DNA of 32,168 nucleotides from Deltaproteobacteria bacterium (GTDB lineage: Bacteria > Myxococcota_A > Polyangia > JAAYKL01), in assembly GCA_030621515.1 (NCBI GenBank), contig JAUXHN010000027.1, forward strand, positions 1-32,168, read 5' to 3'. Positions 7,617-15,161 of the stretch are shown here, one piece after another. A program made the position numbers and the translations under genes. The notes beneath the pieces were generated by a model that was given only the letters and a program-made list of their open reading frames with translations, was not told the origin of the DNA and ran no database searches. Position 1 is the stretch's first letter; the number at the start of each line of letters is the position of its first letter.

Positions 7617-8015
7617 TCAGCCCGCCAACTCGGGTGTGAACTTGTAGGCGTAGATGATGGGGCCGTCGTCCCCGTGGGCGAGAATGCGGCGGGTGACCAT
7701 GGTTACTTTTTTACCCACCGAGACGTCTTCCCGATCCACGTCCGTTAGCATTGCGCAGATAATGGGCCCCTCCTCAAGCTCTACTAGCGCCGCGAAGTAA
7801 GGGACCTGCGACTCGAACCCGCGGGGTGCTTCGAACACCGTGGTGACCGTGAAGATGGTTCCGCGCCCGCTCAACCGGTGATCTTCCAGCTCGGTGGAGC
7901 CGCATCCGGAGCAGCGAATCCGCTCGGGAAACAAGATCGCGCCGCAAGATGTGCACCGGCTCCCGACGAGCCTGAGGTTCGATGATTGCTGTCTCCACGA
8001 ACGGGCAAAGTGCAT
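7617..8015 (-). CDS. DUF35 zinc-ribbon/OB-fold protein, acetyl-transfer scaffold
   Basis: A 132-residue protein with an N-terminal rubredoxin-like zinc ribbon (Cys21, Cys24, Cys35, Cys38 as CxxC...CxxC) and a C-terminal OB-fold ('GRGTIFTVTTV', 'PYFAALVELEEG'). In archaea, proteins of this family (DUF35, OB_aCoA_assoc) hold thiolase and HMG-CoA synthase together and provide a shared CoA-binding site, so acetoacetyl-CoA passes directly between the two enzymes. Here the gene lies directly after the thiolase and HMG-CoA synthase genes, as in archaea. A consensus AAGGAGGT lies 7 nt before the ATG, the strongest ribosome binding site in the operon, suggesting a need for ample amounts of scaffold. 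Confidence 0.92.
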   Translation of the reverse strand: MHFARSWRQQSSNLRLVGSRCTSCGAILFPERIRCSGCGSTELEDHRLSGRGTIFTVTTVFEAPRGFESQVPYFAALVELEEGPIICAMLTDVDREDVSVGKKVTMVTRRILAHGDDGPIIYAYKFTPELAG

Positions 8016-8045
8016 GAACGTACCTCCTTAAAACGGCCGGGGTCC

Positions 8046-9188
8046 TTATCCCAACACGTGCGTGACCGCCGTCGCGCCGAAACTTCCGAGACACTGGACG
8101 AGCGCCCGGTCAGCGCCGTCGATCTGGCCTTTTCCGGCGTCACCCCTCAGCTGGAGCGTCGCTTCCACCACCTGATAGAGGCCGTCGGCGCCCGGTGCGT
8201 TTCCCCTGGCCTTGAGACCGCCGAATGTCCACAGCGGCGCAGGGCCGTCGAATCGGAAGTGACCGTCCCTGGCCAGGAGTAAGGCCTCTCCGCGCTTCGC
8301 GAGGCCCACCGCCTCAATGGAAAGCGCGGCGATGAAGGAGCTGGAATCGTGCAGGTCCAGGAGCGAGAGATCCTCGATGCTCAACCCGGCGTCGCGAAGA
8401 GCCAGCATTGCGCATTGGGCCGCTGCGGGAAGCGAGAGAGAGGTTATTGGTTCCGAGATTCCCGTGGGCACCGATACGGATGCCGATCCGAGGATGTGCA
8501 CCGATGACGACGATTTTCCTGATCCCTTTCGGATCAACACCGCCGCGCCGCCGTCGCAGTTGGGCGCCAGATCGCAGACTGTGAGCGGATCGGCCACGAT
8601 CGGAGAGCGAATGTATTGATCGAATGAGAGTTCCCATGGCAGGAAGGCGAACGGGTTTTTTGCTCCGTGCAGGTGAGCCGTAGAAGCGAGATGGTAGAAT
8701 AAGCTCCTGTCAATCCCGTGTTCGGCCCCATACCGCTGCATACCGAGACCGGAAGCGACGGCCGGCCCGAACCCGAATCCGGCTTCACGCGTGGCATCCA
8801 GCCCGTTGGCGCGAACAGTTTCCAGTTCATCCGGCAGGGCGTCACTCGTCTTTTCAGCGCCTACGACCAGCACGGCTTCGTGCATCCCCGCCCCCACCAG
8901 CGCGGATGCCAACCTCAAGGCGCCGCCGCCCGAGGCCTCGTCGCAGGAAACCGAGTGGGCCTCCACCTTCCCAAGGCCGATGCTGGAAGCCGTGAACGTG
9001 CCCAGATTCTGTTGATCTCCGAGGGCGCCGCCAAGGGCGTTGCTCACGATCACCGCAGATGGGGAAACATCACCCCCGTCATCGAGGGCAGCTCCGGCGG
9101 CCTCCACCGTGAGATCCACCAGACCCCGCGTCCAGCGCTCTTTTGCGCATGTTCTTCCAATGCCGACTATTTCGATCCGGTCTCCCAT
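8046..9188 (-). CDS. Archaeal/SCP2-type acetyl-CoA acetyltransferase (thiolase)
   Basis: A 380-residue thiolase-superfamily protein, most likely condensing two acetyl-CoA to acetoacetyl-CoA for the adjacent HMG-CoA synthase. The nucleophile region is 'SVSCDEASGGGALRLA' with Cys near residue 82, followed by 'VLVVGAEKTSD'. The 'DLHDSSSF' segment matches the 'HDxF' motif of the SCP2/archaeal branch. The C-terminal 'GGLKARGNAPGADG' aligns with the family 'GGLKxRGHPxGATG', but the normally catalytic His is Asn. The last motif reads 'QCLGSFGATAVTHVL', where the family usually has 'QNxGGxGA'. These changes mean the chemistry should be checked. The gene lies 21 bp after HMG-CoA synthase and 30 bp before the DUF35 gene. 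Confidence 0.88.
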   Translation of the reverse strand: MGDRIEIVGIGRTCAKERWTRGLVDLTVEAAGAALDDGGDVSPSAVIVSNALGGALGDQQNLGTFTASSIGLGKVEAHSVSCDEASGGGALRLASALVGAGMHEAVLVVGAEKTSDALPDELETVRANGLDATREAGFGFGPAVASGLGMQRYGAEHGIDRSLFYHLASTAHLHGAKNPFAFLPWELSFDQYIRSPIVADPLTVCDLAPNCDGGAAVLIRKGSGKSSSSVHILGSASVSVPTGISEPITSLSLPAAAQCAMLALRDAGLSIEDLSLLDLHDSSSFIAALSIEAVGLAKRGEALLLARDGHFRFDGPAPLWTFGGLKARGNAPGADGLYQVVEATLQLRGDAGKGQIDGADRALVQCLGSFGATAVTHVLG

Positions 9189-9209
9189 GAATTGTCTCTT
9201 GTAAGCCTC

Positions 9210-10256
9210 TCAGTTGCGCCGCAGCTTGCCGCGGTATCTTGCGTACATCGCGTAATCCACTGATTTTGTGCGTTTGAGGTAGCGCTCTATGGGAACTCCC
9301 CTCTTGCGAACCTCAACAATTTTATCGGTGACCTCGTAGGAGAAAGCATCCGACCCGGCGCCGGACCCGTACGAGGCGAGCAGGATCCGATCTCCGGGAG
9401 AAGCGACGTCCAGCGCCTTGGCGAAGCCGAGCATAGCAGCGCCGGAATAAGTGTTACCCACCAGGTTGGTCAGGACGAAGGGTTCTACACGATTGCGGGC
9501 GAACCCGAGCTCCGCCGCCACACGCAATGGAAACTGGGAGTTGGGTTGATGGAAAACCGCGAATGTGAAATCCCCGGGACCCGCGCCGATCTCCTCCATC
9601 AGCGTCATCACCGATGAGCGGATGTGGTGAAAGTACGCGGGCTCGCCGGTAAACCGCTGACCATGGTTCGGATATTCCTGTCCCTCCCTGCGGAAGAAGT
9701 CTGTTGTGTTGGTGACGTACGACGTGGATGCCTGCAATACCGCCACGCTCTCCTGTCCGGGTCCGAGTATGAACGCAGCGCCCCCGGCGCCGGTGGTGTA
9801 TTCAAGCACATCCCCGGGCTTCGCCTGTGCCGTGTCGGCGCCGCCGCACATGGCGTATCGAGCCATGTCACTCCCCACCATGCCGATGGCCGCTTGCATG
9901 GCCTCTGTCCCCGGCTTGCAGGCGAACTCCCAATCCGCCGCGTTGGCGTGTGGCAACGCGCCTATTGCGTCGGCCACGATAGTGGAGGTAGGTTTTACCG
10001 CGTAGGGTTTCGATTCCGTTCCAAACCACACGGCACGCAGCTCATTGGGATCTATGGAGGCCATGTCCATGGCGTTACGGGCGGCCTGAATGGCAATGGT
10101 GGTGGTGTCCTCATCCGGTCCCGGGACTGCCTTGAAGGATTGACCCTCCTTCTTGCCGGAGCCTCGCCACACTCTATCCACTTCAGCCGCGTCAATCCTG
10201 TATCGGGGAATATATCCGCCGTAACCGATCACGCCGACAGCCCTCGTGGGCTTCAT
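9210..10256 (-). CDS. Archaeal-type hydroxymethylglutaryl-CoA synthase
   Basis: A 348-residue thiolase-fold enzyme that condenses acetyl-CoA with acetoacetyl-CoA to HMG-CoA, the committed carbon-building step of the mevalonate pathway. The catalytic triad is visible: Glu81 ('FGTESKPYAVKP'), Cys113 ('EFACKPGTEA') and His236 ('FHQPN'). The N-terminus 'VGVIGYGGYIPRYRI', the length near 350 and the 'GNTYSGAAMLGFAKALD' region match the archaeal subfamily, not the ~390-470-residue bacterial/eukaryotic MvaS. First gene of the operon, with GGGAGGT 6 nt before the ATG, and preceded by an 18-bp inverted repeat that may be an operator. Confidence 0.95.
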   Translation of the reverse strand: MKPTRAVGVIGYGGYIPRYRIDAAEVDRVWRGSGKKEGQSFKAVPGPDEDTTTIAIQAARNAMDMASIDPNELRAVWFGTESKPYAVKPTSTIVADAIGALPHANAADWEFACKPGTEAMQAAIGMVGSDMARYAMCGGADTAQAKPGDVLEYTTGAGGAAFILGPGQESVAVLQASTSYVTNTTDFFRREGQEYPNHGQRFTGEPAYFHHIRSSVMTLMEEIGAGPGDFTFAVFHQPNSQFPLRVAAELGFARNRVEPFVLTNLVGNTYSGAAMLGFAKALDVASPGDRILLASYGSGAGSDAFSYEVTDKIVEVRKRGVPIERYLKRTKSVDYAMYARYRGKLRRN

Positions 10257-10466
10257 GAGATACCTCCCACCGAAACACCGGGAAATAGAAAAGTGTTTCT
10301 ATGATAATTGAATAACGTAAACCAATTACAAATATAATCCTTAAATGGCAAGGCGTCCACCATTTCTTTCATCATGTTTCAGGCGATGCTGAACACAATT
10401 CATTTTTTTCTGAAACCAAACAGAAAACGAGAAATAAAAGCTTTTAATTCCCGATGGACCCTTTTT
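10257..10466. other. AT-rich upstream region of the isoprenoid operon
   Basis: No gene is seen between the HMG-CoA synthase start and the promoter at 10467. The stretch is clearly more AT-rich than its surroundings, as expected for a promoter region of the minus-strand operon, and holds the inverted repeat at 10285-10302. I could not settle on a well-spaced -35/-10 pair for the operon. Open frames here on the minus strand are low-complexity and have no coding signature. Confidence 0.5.
10285..10302. promoter_or_regulatory. Operator-like inverted repeat before HMG-CoA synthase
   Basis: ATAGAAA (10285-10291) and TTTCTAT (10296-10302) form perfect 7-bp arms around AGTG. The site is 29-46 bp upstream of the HMG-CoA synthase start codon, a usual place for a repressor or leader site, though no regulator can be named. 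Confidence 0.4.
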
Positions 10467-10495
10467 TTGACACGCGAACGCACATGTCCTACATT
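10467..10495 (+). promoter_or_regulatory. Near-consensus sigma70 promoter
   Basis: A perfect -35 TTGACA (10467-10472), a 17-nt spacer and -10 TACATT (10490-10495) predict transcription from about 10502. The first gene downstream is the 56-codon acidic ORF at 10570, giving a leader of about 70 nt. This is the best promoter match in the window. Confidence 0.65.
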
Positions 10496-10569
10496 GTGGG
10501 TGCAAGTGGGATAATTCGCAACATGAACAACAACGGGCAAAAATCTAAAGCGAAGCCAAAGAGGGCGAA

Positions 10570-10740
10570 ATGAAATTGGAAGCAACCTATCGCACATGGA
10601 AAGAATTTGAGGAGATGGAGCGTCGCAGGGTCGGAACGTTTCAACTCAGTGTGGATGATCTGGCAAGGGATCTCTATGTTGATACTTATAAAGACGATGA
10701 TGATGATGTCGAAGTTCAAGAATTGAATTTCGATGAATAA
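10570..10740 (+). CDS. Small acidic protein of 56 residues
   Basis: ATG at 10570 preceded by GAGGG at 5-nt spacing, and TAA at 10740. The protein starts 'MKLEATYRTWKEFEEMERRR', which predicts an amphipathic helix, continues 'VGTFQLSVDDLARDLYVD' and ends in a strongly acidic tail with five Asp in a row. I recognise no family. Three things argue it is real: a near-consensus promoter 75 bp upstream, a good ribosome binding site, and a strong terminator 50 bp after the stop. Codon use is less GC-rich than in the neighbours. The 'VDDLARDLY' part vaguely suggests a partner-binding segment, but nothing firmer can be said. Confidence 0.6.
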   Translation: MKLEATYRTWKEFEEMERRRVGTFQLSVDDLARDLYVDTYKDDDDDVEVQELNFDE

Positions 10741-10791
10741 ATAAAGCTTATTTAAGATCTTTGGGTCCCAAACTCTCCCGGGGCCAGGCCA

Positions 10792-10833
10792 GCCCCGATC
10801 CGGACCGCCTCTCCGGATCGGGGCAATTTTTTC
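10792..10833 (+). terminator. Strong Rho-independent terminator after the small acidic ORF
   Basis: A perfect 13-bp stem (GCCCCGATCCGGA at 10792-10804 with TCCGGATCGGGGC at 10812-10824) around a 7-nt loop is followed by AA and a T-rich tract (10827-10837). It separates the small ORF from the rpsB operon. Confidence 0.9.
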
Positions 10834-10837
10834 TTTT

Positions 10838-11086
10838 CAACCTTTGGGGCAACGCCACATCTTTGCTCTGCTTGAGTACTTGCCTGCCTGAGGCGGTCGT
10901 GTTACAGGATTCGGCCCCGGCGATGTTGTCGGGGTTAATACTCACGCCTCGTCCGCGATTGGTTTCGCGGCCGTGCTCGAGGGTGTTCGCCTGTGCATAA
11001 AGAGCAACGGCGGATTGAGCACGGGAAAAGGGGCGGCGGCGGGCGCGTGGACAAATGTCCGCAGCCCTTTCAACCCGGAGGAAAAG
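10838..11086 (+). other. Leader region of the rpsB operon
   Basis: Together with the terminator this makes about 346 bp between the small ORF and rpsB without a convincing gene. The frame upstream of rpsB stays open from 10973, but the good GGAGG at 11077-11081 points to translation from 11087. Two short 5-bp GC stems (CCCCG/CGGGG around 10915-10935 and CCGCG/CGCGG around 10950-10970) could be part of an S2 autoregulatory leader. No well-spaced promoter pair was found. Confidence 0.4.
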
Positions 11087-12097
11087 ATGACCGATACCCC
11101 CAAGGCCGACAAGGCCGAAACCACCAGTCCAGCCAAAACTGCTCCCGAGGCCGCGCCCACGCCTGCTCCCGAGGCCGCGCCCACGCCTGCTCCCGAGGCC
11201 GCGCCCGCCCCCGAGGCCGCGCCCGCCCCCGAGGCCGCGCCCGACCCCGAGGCTGCGCCCGACCCGGTTGCCGAGTCGACCGTCAAGAAAAAGGACATTG
11301 TGTCTTTGCGAGAGCTCCTGGAGGCCGGCGTTCATCTGGGCCACCATGCCAAGCGCTGGAACCCCAGGATGCAACGTTACATCTTTGGAGTTCGCAACGG
11401 CATTCACATTTTGGACCTGCGCCTCACGCAGCAGTTGTTCAACCAGGCTTACGAGTCGGTGATGAACCTCGTCGGAAAGGGCGGGCAAATCCTTTTCGTG
11501 GGCACCAAGCGACAGGCGATGGAGGTGATCACCGAGGAGGCCGAGCGCGCAGGAATGCATTCGGTCACCAATCGATGGCTTGGCGGCACACTGACAAACT
11601 TTCGCACTATAAAGAACACCATCGAGCGGATGCGCGCCATTGAGGTCATGCGCACGGACGGTACTTTCGACGCCCTGGTAAAGAAGGAGCGCCTCAAGCT
11701 CGACAAGGAGCACGCCAAGCTCATCAAGTTCGTGGGCGGGATCAAGGATATGGAACAGCTGCCCTCTGTCGTTTTTGTGGTGGATCCCAACAAGGAATCC
11801 ATCGCCGTGGCCGAGGCGAAGAAACTGGGCATCACGCTCATCGCCCTGACTGACACCAACTGTGATCCGGACGAGATCGATATCCCCATCCCCGGCAACG
11901 ACGACGCCATCCGCGCTATCAAGCTGGTGACCTCCAAGATGGCGGATGCGTGCCTCGAGGGTGTCAAGCGTCGGCGTGAGTTTTCCAAGGGCGGCGGGGC
12001 TGTGGTCAGCCAGGCCGGCAGCGGGCCGAAGATCGAAGTGGCGCGCAGGCCCAGGTCCGGCGGGGATCGCAAGCCCAGGGCGGATTCAAGGAAATAG
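11087..12097 (+). CDS. rpsB: Ribosomal protein uS2 with long Ala/Pro/Glu N-terminal extension
   Basis: 30S ribosomal subunit protein S2, 336 residues from the ATG at 11087 (GGAGG 5 nt before it). The S2 core begins near residue 66 with '[20 protein letters not shown]' and continues with '[13 protein letters not shown]', 'GIHILDL', 'FVGTKRQA', '[10 protein letters not shown]' and '[22 protein letters not shown]'. Typical bacterial S2 begins within about 5 residues of 'MKQLLEAGVHFGH', so about 60 residues are added in front, made of near-repeats of 'APEAAPTP' and 'PEAAPA'. A basic C-terminal tail of about 35 residues ('[17 protein letters not shown]') is also longer than usual. First gene of rpsB-tsf-pyrH. 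Confidence 0.95.
   Translation: MTDTPKADKAETTSPAKTAPEAAPTPAPEAAPTPAPEAAPAPEAAPAPEAAPDPEAAPDPVAESTVKKKDIVSLRELLEAGVHLGHHAKRWNPRMQRYIFGVRNGIHILDLRLTQQLFNQAYESVMNLVGKGGQILFVGTKRQAMEVITEEAERAGMHSVTNRWLGGTLTNFRTIKNTIERMRAIEVMRTDGTFDALVKKERLKLDKEHAKLIKFVGGIKDMEQLPSVVFVVDPNKESIAVAEAKKLGITLIALTDTNCDPDEIDIPIPGNDDAIRAIKLVTSKMADACLEGVKRRREFSKGGGAVVSQAGSGPKIEVARRPRSGGDRKPRADSRK
11141..11263 (+). repeat. Tandem 24/18-bp repeats in the rpsB extension
   Basis: Two identical 24-bp units (11141-11164, 11165-11188), a 21-bp shortened unit (11189-11209) and three nearly identical 18-bp units starting with CCCGAGGC (11210-11263) code for the Ala/Pro/Glu-rich extension of S2. All are in frame, so copy-number change would not break the gene. 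Confidence 0.85.
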
Positions 12098-12122
12098 AAT
12101 GACCGAGAAAGGAACGTGAGCT

Positions 12123-12779
12123 ATGGCGAAGATCAACATGGAATTAGTCAAAGAGTTGCGCGAGCGCACCGGCGCCGGTGTGGTCGACTGCAAGAACGTA
12201 TTGACCGATGTCGAGGGCGATATGGAAAAAGCCGTTGAAGAGATGCAGAAGCGGGGCATCGCAAAGGCGGCAAAGAAGACGGGACGAATCGCAGCCGAGG
12301 GCAAGATAGGAACCTATATTCACGACGGCGGACGGATTGTTACAATTGTCGAAATCAATTGCGAAACGGATTTCGTGGCACGCGGCGACGAGTTCACGCA
12401 GCTTTGCGAGGATGTGGCGATGCACGTTGCGGCCATGAACCCGTCCTATGTCAACGAGGACGAGATCTCCGAGGTGGACCTGAACAAGCAAGAGGAGATC
12501 TTCGTCGCTCAGGTGGCAGCCGAGGGCAAGCCCGAGAAGATCGTTCCCAAGATCGTTCAGGGCAAGATCGCCAAGTGGAAGAAGGAGAACTGTCTCCTTG
12601 ATCAGATTTTCGTCAAAAACTCGGAGATCACTGTGGGGCAACTCGCCACCGCCTTGACCGCCACTACCGGGGAAAAGATCACCATCCGTCGTTTTGCCCG
12701 GTACGAGGTGGGTGAGGGTATGAAAAAACGCGAACACGATATAGCCGCCGAGGTGGCCGAGCTCGCCGGTACCAACTGA
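12123..12779 (+). CDS. tsf: Translation elongation factor Ts
   Basis: A 218-residue guanine-nucleotide exchange factor for EF-Tu. The N-terminal UBA-like domain ('ELVKELRERTGAGVVDCKNVL') and the catalytic 'NCETDFVARGDEF' motif (Thr82-Asp83-Phe84-Val85, which inserts into EF-Tu) are intact. At 218 residues it is shorter than the ~280-residue E. coli form and resembles the short single-core-subdomain type of Thermus and chloroplasts, although the 'GQLATALTATTGEKITIRRFARYEVGEG' C-terminus is present. It follows rpsB by 25 bp, the usual order. Confidence 0.96.
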   Translation: MAKINMELVKELRERTGAGVVDCKNVLTDVEGDMEKAVEEMQKRGIAKAAKKTGRIAAEGKIGTYIHDGGRIVTIVEINCETDFVARGDEFTQLCEDVAMHVAAMNPSYVNEDEISEVDLNKQEEIFVAQVAAEGKPEKIVPKIVQGKIAKWKKENCLLDQIFVKNSEITVGQLATALTATTGEKITIRRFARYEVGEGMKKREHDIAAEVAELAGTN

Positions 12780-12787
12780 CAGATCCG

Positions 12788-13498
12788 ATGTCTGCAATAC
12801 CACGCGTGATTCTAAAATTGTCCGGGGAGGTCCTCGCGGGATCCGGCGGCACGGGCCTCGATCCCGAGGTTCTCGACTCGGTTGCGGCACAGATCGCACG
12901 GGCGCTCGGTGACGGAGCGCGGGTGGGTGCGGTTCTTGGAGGTGGAAACATCTTTCGTGGGATCAAGGCCGCCGCCGGGGGCATGGACCGGGTAACCGCC
13001 GACGAGATTGGCATGCTTGCCACAGTCATCAACGGGCTGGCCCTTCGAGACGCGGTGAGGAGGGCGGGCAGCTTGGCGGGGTTGTTCACCGCGCGCCCCA
13101 TGGGCCCCATCGGGCAGCTCTACACACGGGATCGGGCGCTTGAGGTCATTGATTCCGGTGGGCTGGCCGTCTTTTGCGGAGGTACCGGCAACCCGTTCTT
13201 TTCAACGGATTCCGGCGCCGCCCTGCGTTGCGCGGAACTCGGTTGCGATCTCCTGCTCAAGGGCACAAAGGTCGATGGGGTCTACGACAAGGATCCGGCA
13301 AAGCACGCGGATGCAAGCCGGTTCGATACGCTCACCATAGACGACATGGTGGAGCGCAAGCTGGGCGTGATGGACCTGACCGCTGCCACCCTGTGCCGCG
13401 AGAACAACGTGGACATCCTTGTTTACAAGATGACCGAGCCCGACGCCATCTACAACGCCGCCCTCGGCAAATCCCGGGGCACCCGCGTGACAGCCTGA
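12788..13498 (+). CDS. pyrH: UMP kinase
   Basis: A 236-residue amino-acid-kinase-family enzyme that phosphorylates UMP to UDP, usually a hexamer controlled by GTP and UTP. Seen are 'ILKLSGE' (Lys10), 'VLGGGNIFRG', 'DEIGMLATVINGLALRDA', 'CGGTGNPFFSTDSGAALRC', 'KGTKVDGVYDKDP' and 'DLTAATLC', all typical of bacterial PyrH. It is third in the operon, 8 bp after tsf, with no clear Shine-Dalgarno, so translation may depend on coupling. The gene that normally follows, frr (ribosome recycling factor), is absent; a convergent histidine kinase gene comes next. Confidence 0.96.
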   Translation: MSAIPRVILKLSGEVLAGSGGTGLDPEVLDSVAAQIARALGDGARVGAVLGGGNIFRGIKAAAGGMDRVTADEIGMLATVINGLALRDAVRRAGSLAGLFTARPMGPIGQLYTRDRALEVIDSGGLAVFCGGTGNPFFSTDSGAALRCAELGCDLLLKGTKVDGVYDKDPAKHADASRFDTLTIDDMVERKLGVMDLTAATLCRENNVDILVYKMTEPDAIYNAALGKSRGTRVTA

Positions 13499-13571
13499 GC
13501 TTCCTGCGCAGCAGAGCTATTCAAAGATATCCCAAATAGAAATACTGAAAACTGTTGATAAAAAACCCTTG

Positions 13572-15161
13572 TTAACCGGTATAGAAGGCAATGGTGAAGA
13601 CCGTACCCTTGCCGACCTCGCTTTCCACGGTGATCTCGCTTTCGTGGTTGCGCAGGATATTTCGCACAATCGAAAGGCCCAGGCCGGTCCCGTCGCCATG
13701 ATCCTTGGTAGTGAAGAACGGCTCGAAGACCTGCGATAGATCCTCTTTGGGGATGCCCTGTCCCGTATCCGCGAATCGGACCTCGATTCGATCTTCGCCG
13801 AGTGGCCTGGCCGAGATGGCGATAGTGCCGCCCTGTGGGGAGAGTGCGTGGCACGAGTTGGTGAGCAGGTTGACGAAGACCTGCTCCAGCTGCCCGTGGA
13901 TTCCATAAATCGGTTCGAGATTCTCGTCGATATCAAGAGATACGATCGCGTTGTGCTGGCCAACGAGGTGCTCGCAAAACGAGAGCGCGCGTTCAATTAG
14001 CTCACCGATCCTGATCAGTGTCGGTTCCTCGCCCGACGGCCGAGCGTAAGTCACCAGGTCCTTGGTGAACAACTGGATCCGTTCCGCCGCCTCGATAATC
14101 CGTTCCAGCTTCGCCATGTCGGCCTTGTCGATGGAGCCGCCGAGTTTCCTTGACAGATAGTTGGCGTAAACCGAGACGGAGGTGAGCGGGTTGTTAAGCT
14201 CGTGGGCCACACCGGCGGCCACCTGTCCGAGGGTGGCGAGTTTCTCTGTGTGGATGACCTGTTTCTGGAGGTTGCGGATCTCCGTGAGATCCTGGCCGGT
14301 GAAGATCACCCCCTCCACCTCGCCGAATGTAGACACGATGGAAGCGGTGTTGAAAGCGATGTGGGCCATCTCTTTTCCACCGGCCTTGGGGATCTTGACC
14401 TCGATGTTCGTGGCGGACTCGCCTCGAAGGGCGTTTATAACCATGGGGAGCAAGCGCGCGCGATCAGGTTCCGGGATGAGCGACATGAAGTCCTCGCCGA
14501 GAATAGCGTCTCGATTGAGGCCGGTCTGGTTCTCCATGGCCTGGTTGAACACGGTGATAATGCCGTCCTTGTCGCACACCAGCACGGGCGCGTTGGCCCG
14601 GTCCAATAACTTCTCGAGGTAGTTCTTGAGAAAAACAGTTTCCGAGATCAGCTTTGTGTTCCTGATCGCGGCGCCCAGCTGATGAGCCAGGGGCAGGACC
14701 ACCCTGCGATCCGCGTCCATGGACGCTGGCGCGGATTCCTCCGGGTACTCGAAGTTGAGCATCCCGTAGAACTTCTTCCGATCGCACAGAGCCACTTCGA
14801 ACCCGCTTGTGCCATCCACGAAGATAGGCTTGTACTCTTCGACCTTTTCCAGTTTCGCATTGGAGATCAGATACTCGACCTCGGTCCCGGACAGCTTGAG
14901 GCCCTCGAAGGCGCCTGCAGTGATGCGAAACCGATCCCGCCCGTTGTCGGTCAGGCGCCCGTTCGCGTAGACCAGTTGCAGGCTGGAGGCTTTTTCGTCT
15001 ATCAGCCTGATGGCGAAGCGACGTTCGGGAAGGAGCTCCTCGAAAATATCGGAGAATATCTTGACCAGTTCATCTTCCCTGAGCGTGAGGTTCAGCTCAT
15101 GCGACAGGGTGATCAATGCATCGAGGAATTTGGCGTCGCTGGGCAACCCGTCTGGGCTCAT
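13572..15161 (-). CDS. GAF-PAS sensor histidine kinase
   Basis: A 529-residue soluble histidine kinase with no membrane helix. Domains in order: GAF-like sensor (about 10-175), PAS (about 185-295), DHp with phosphoacceptor His320 in 'AAGVAHELNNPLTSV', and an HATPase with N-box 'NLLTNSCHAL' (Asn431), G1 'DTGQGIP', F-box 'FEPFFTTKD' and G2 'GTGLGLS'. All catalytic motifs are intact, of the HisKA_4-type 'HELNNPL' group common in Deltaproteobacteria. Its ATG overlaps the stop of the preceding sensor gene (ATGA), so the two proteins are made together and probably work together. No response regulator other than the REC domain of the upstream partner is near. Confidence 0.93.
   Translation of the reverse strand: MSPDGLPSDAKFLDALITLSHELNLTLREDELVKIFSDIFEELLPERRFAIRLIDEKASSLQLVYANGRLTDNGRDRFRITAGAFEGLKLSGTEVEYLISNAKLEKVEEYKPIFVDGTSGFEVALCDRKKFYGMLNFEYPEESAPASMDADRRVVLPLAHQLGAAIRNTKLISETVFLKNYLEKLLDRANAPVLVCDKDGIITVFNQAMENQTGLNRDAILGEDFMSLIPEPDRARLLPMVINALRGESATNIEVKIPKAGGKEMAHIAFNTASIVSTFGEVEGVIFTGQDLTEIRNLQKQVIHTEKLATLGQVAAGVAHELNNPLTSVSVYANYLSRKLGGSIDKADMAKLERIIEAAERIQLFTKDLVTYARPSGEEPTLIRIGELIERALSFCEHLVGQHNAIVSLDIDENLEPIYGIHGQLEQVFVNLLTNSCHALSPQGGTIAISARPLGEDRIEVRFADTGQGIPKEDLSQVFEPFFTTKDHGDGTGLGLSIVRNILRNHESEITVESEVGKGTVFTIAFYTG

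Noticed and set aside
10973-11086. Upstream start for rpsB
   Set aside because: The frame is open from 10973 but lacks a ribosome binding site, whereas GGAGG stands 5 nt before the ATG at 11087.
10748-11713. 321-codon minus-strand frame opposite rpsB, with Gly/Arg repeats
   Set aside because: The repeats are the antisense reading of the rpsB tandem repeats, and the frame crosses a strong plus-strand terminator.
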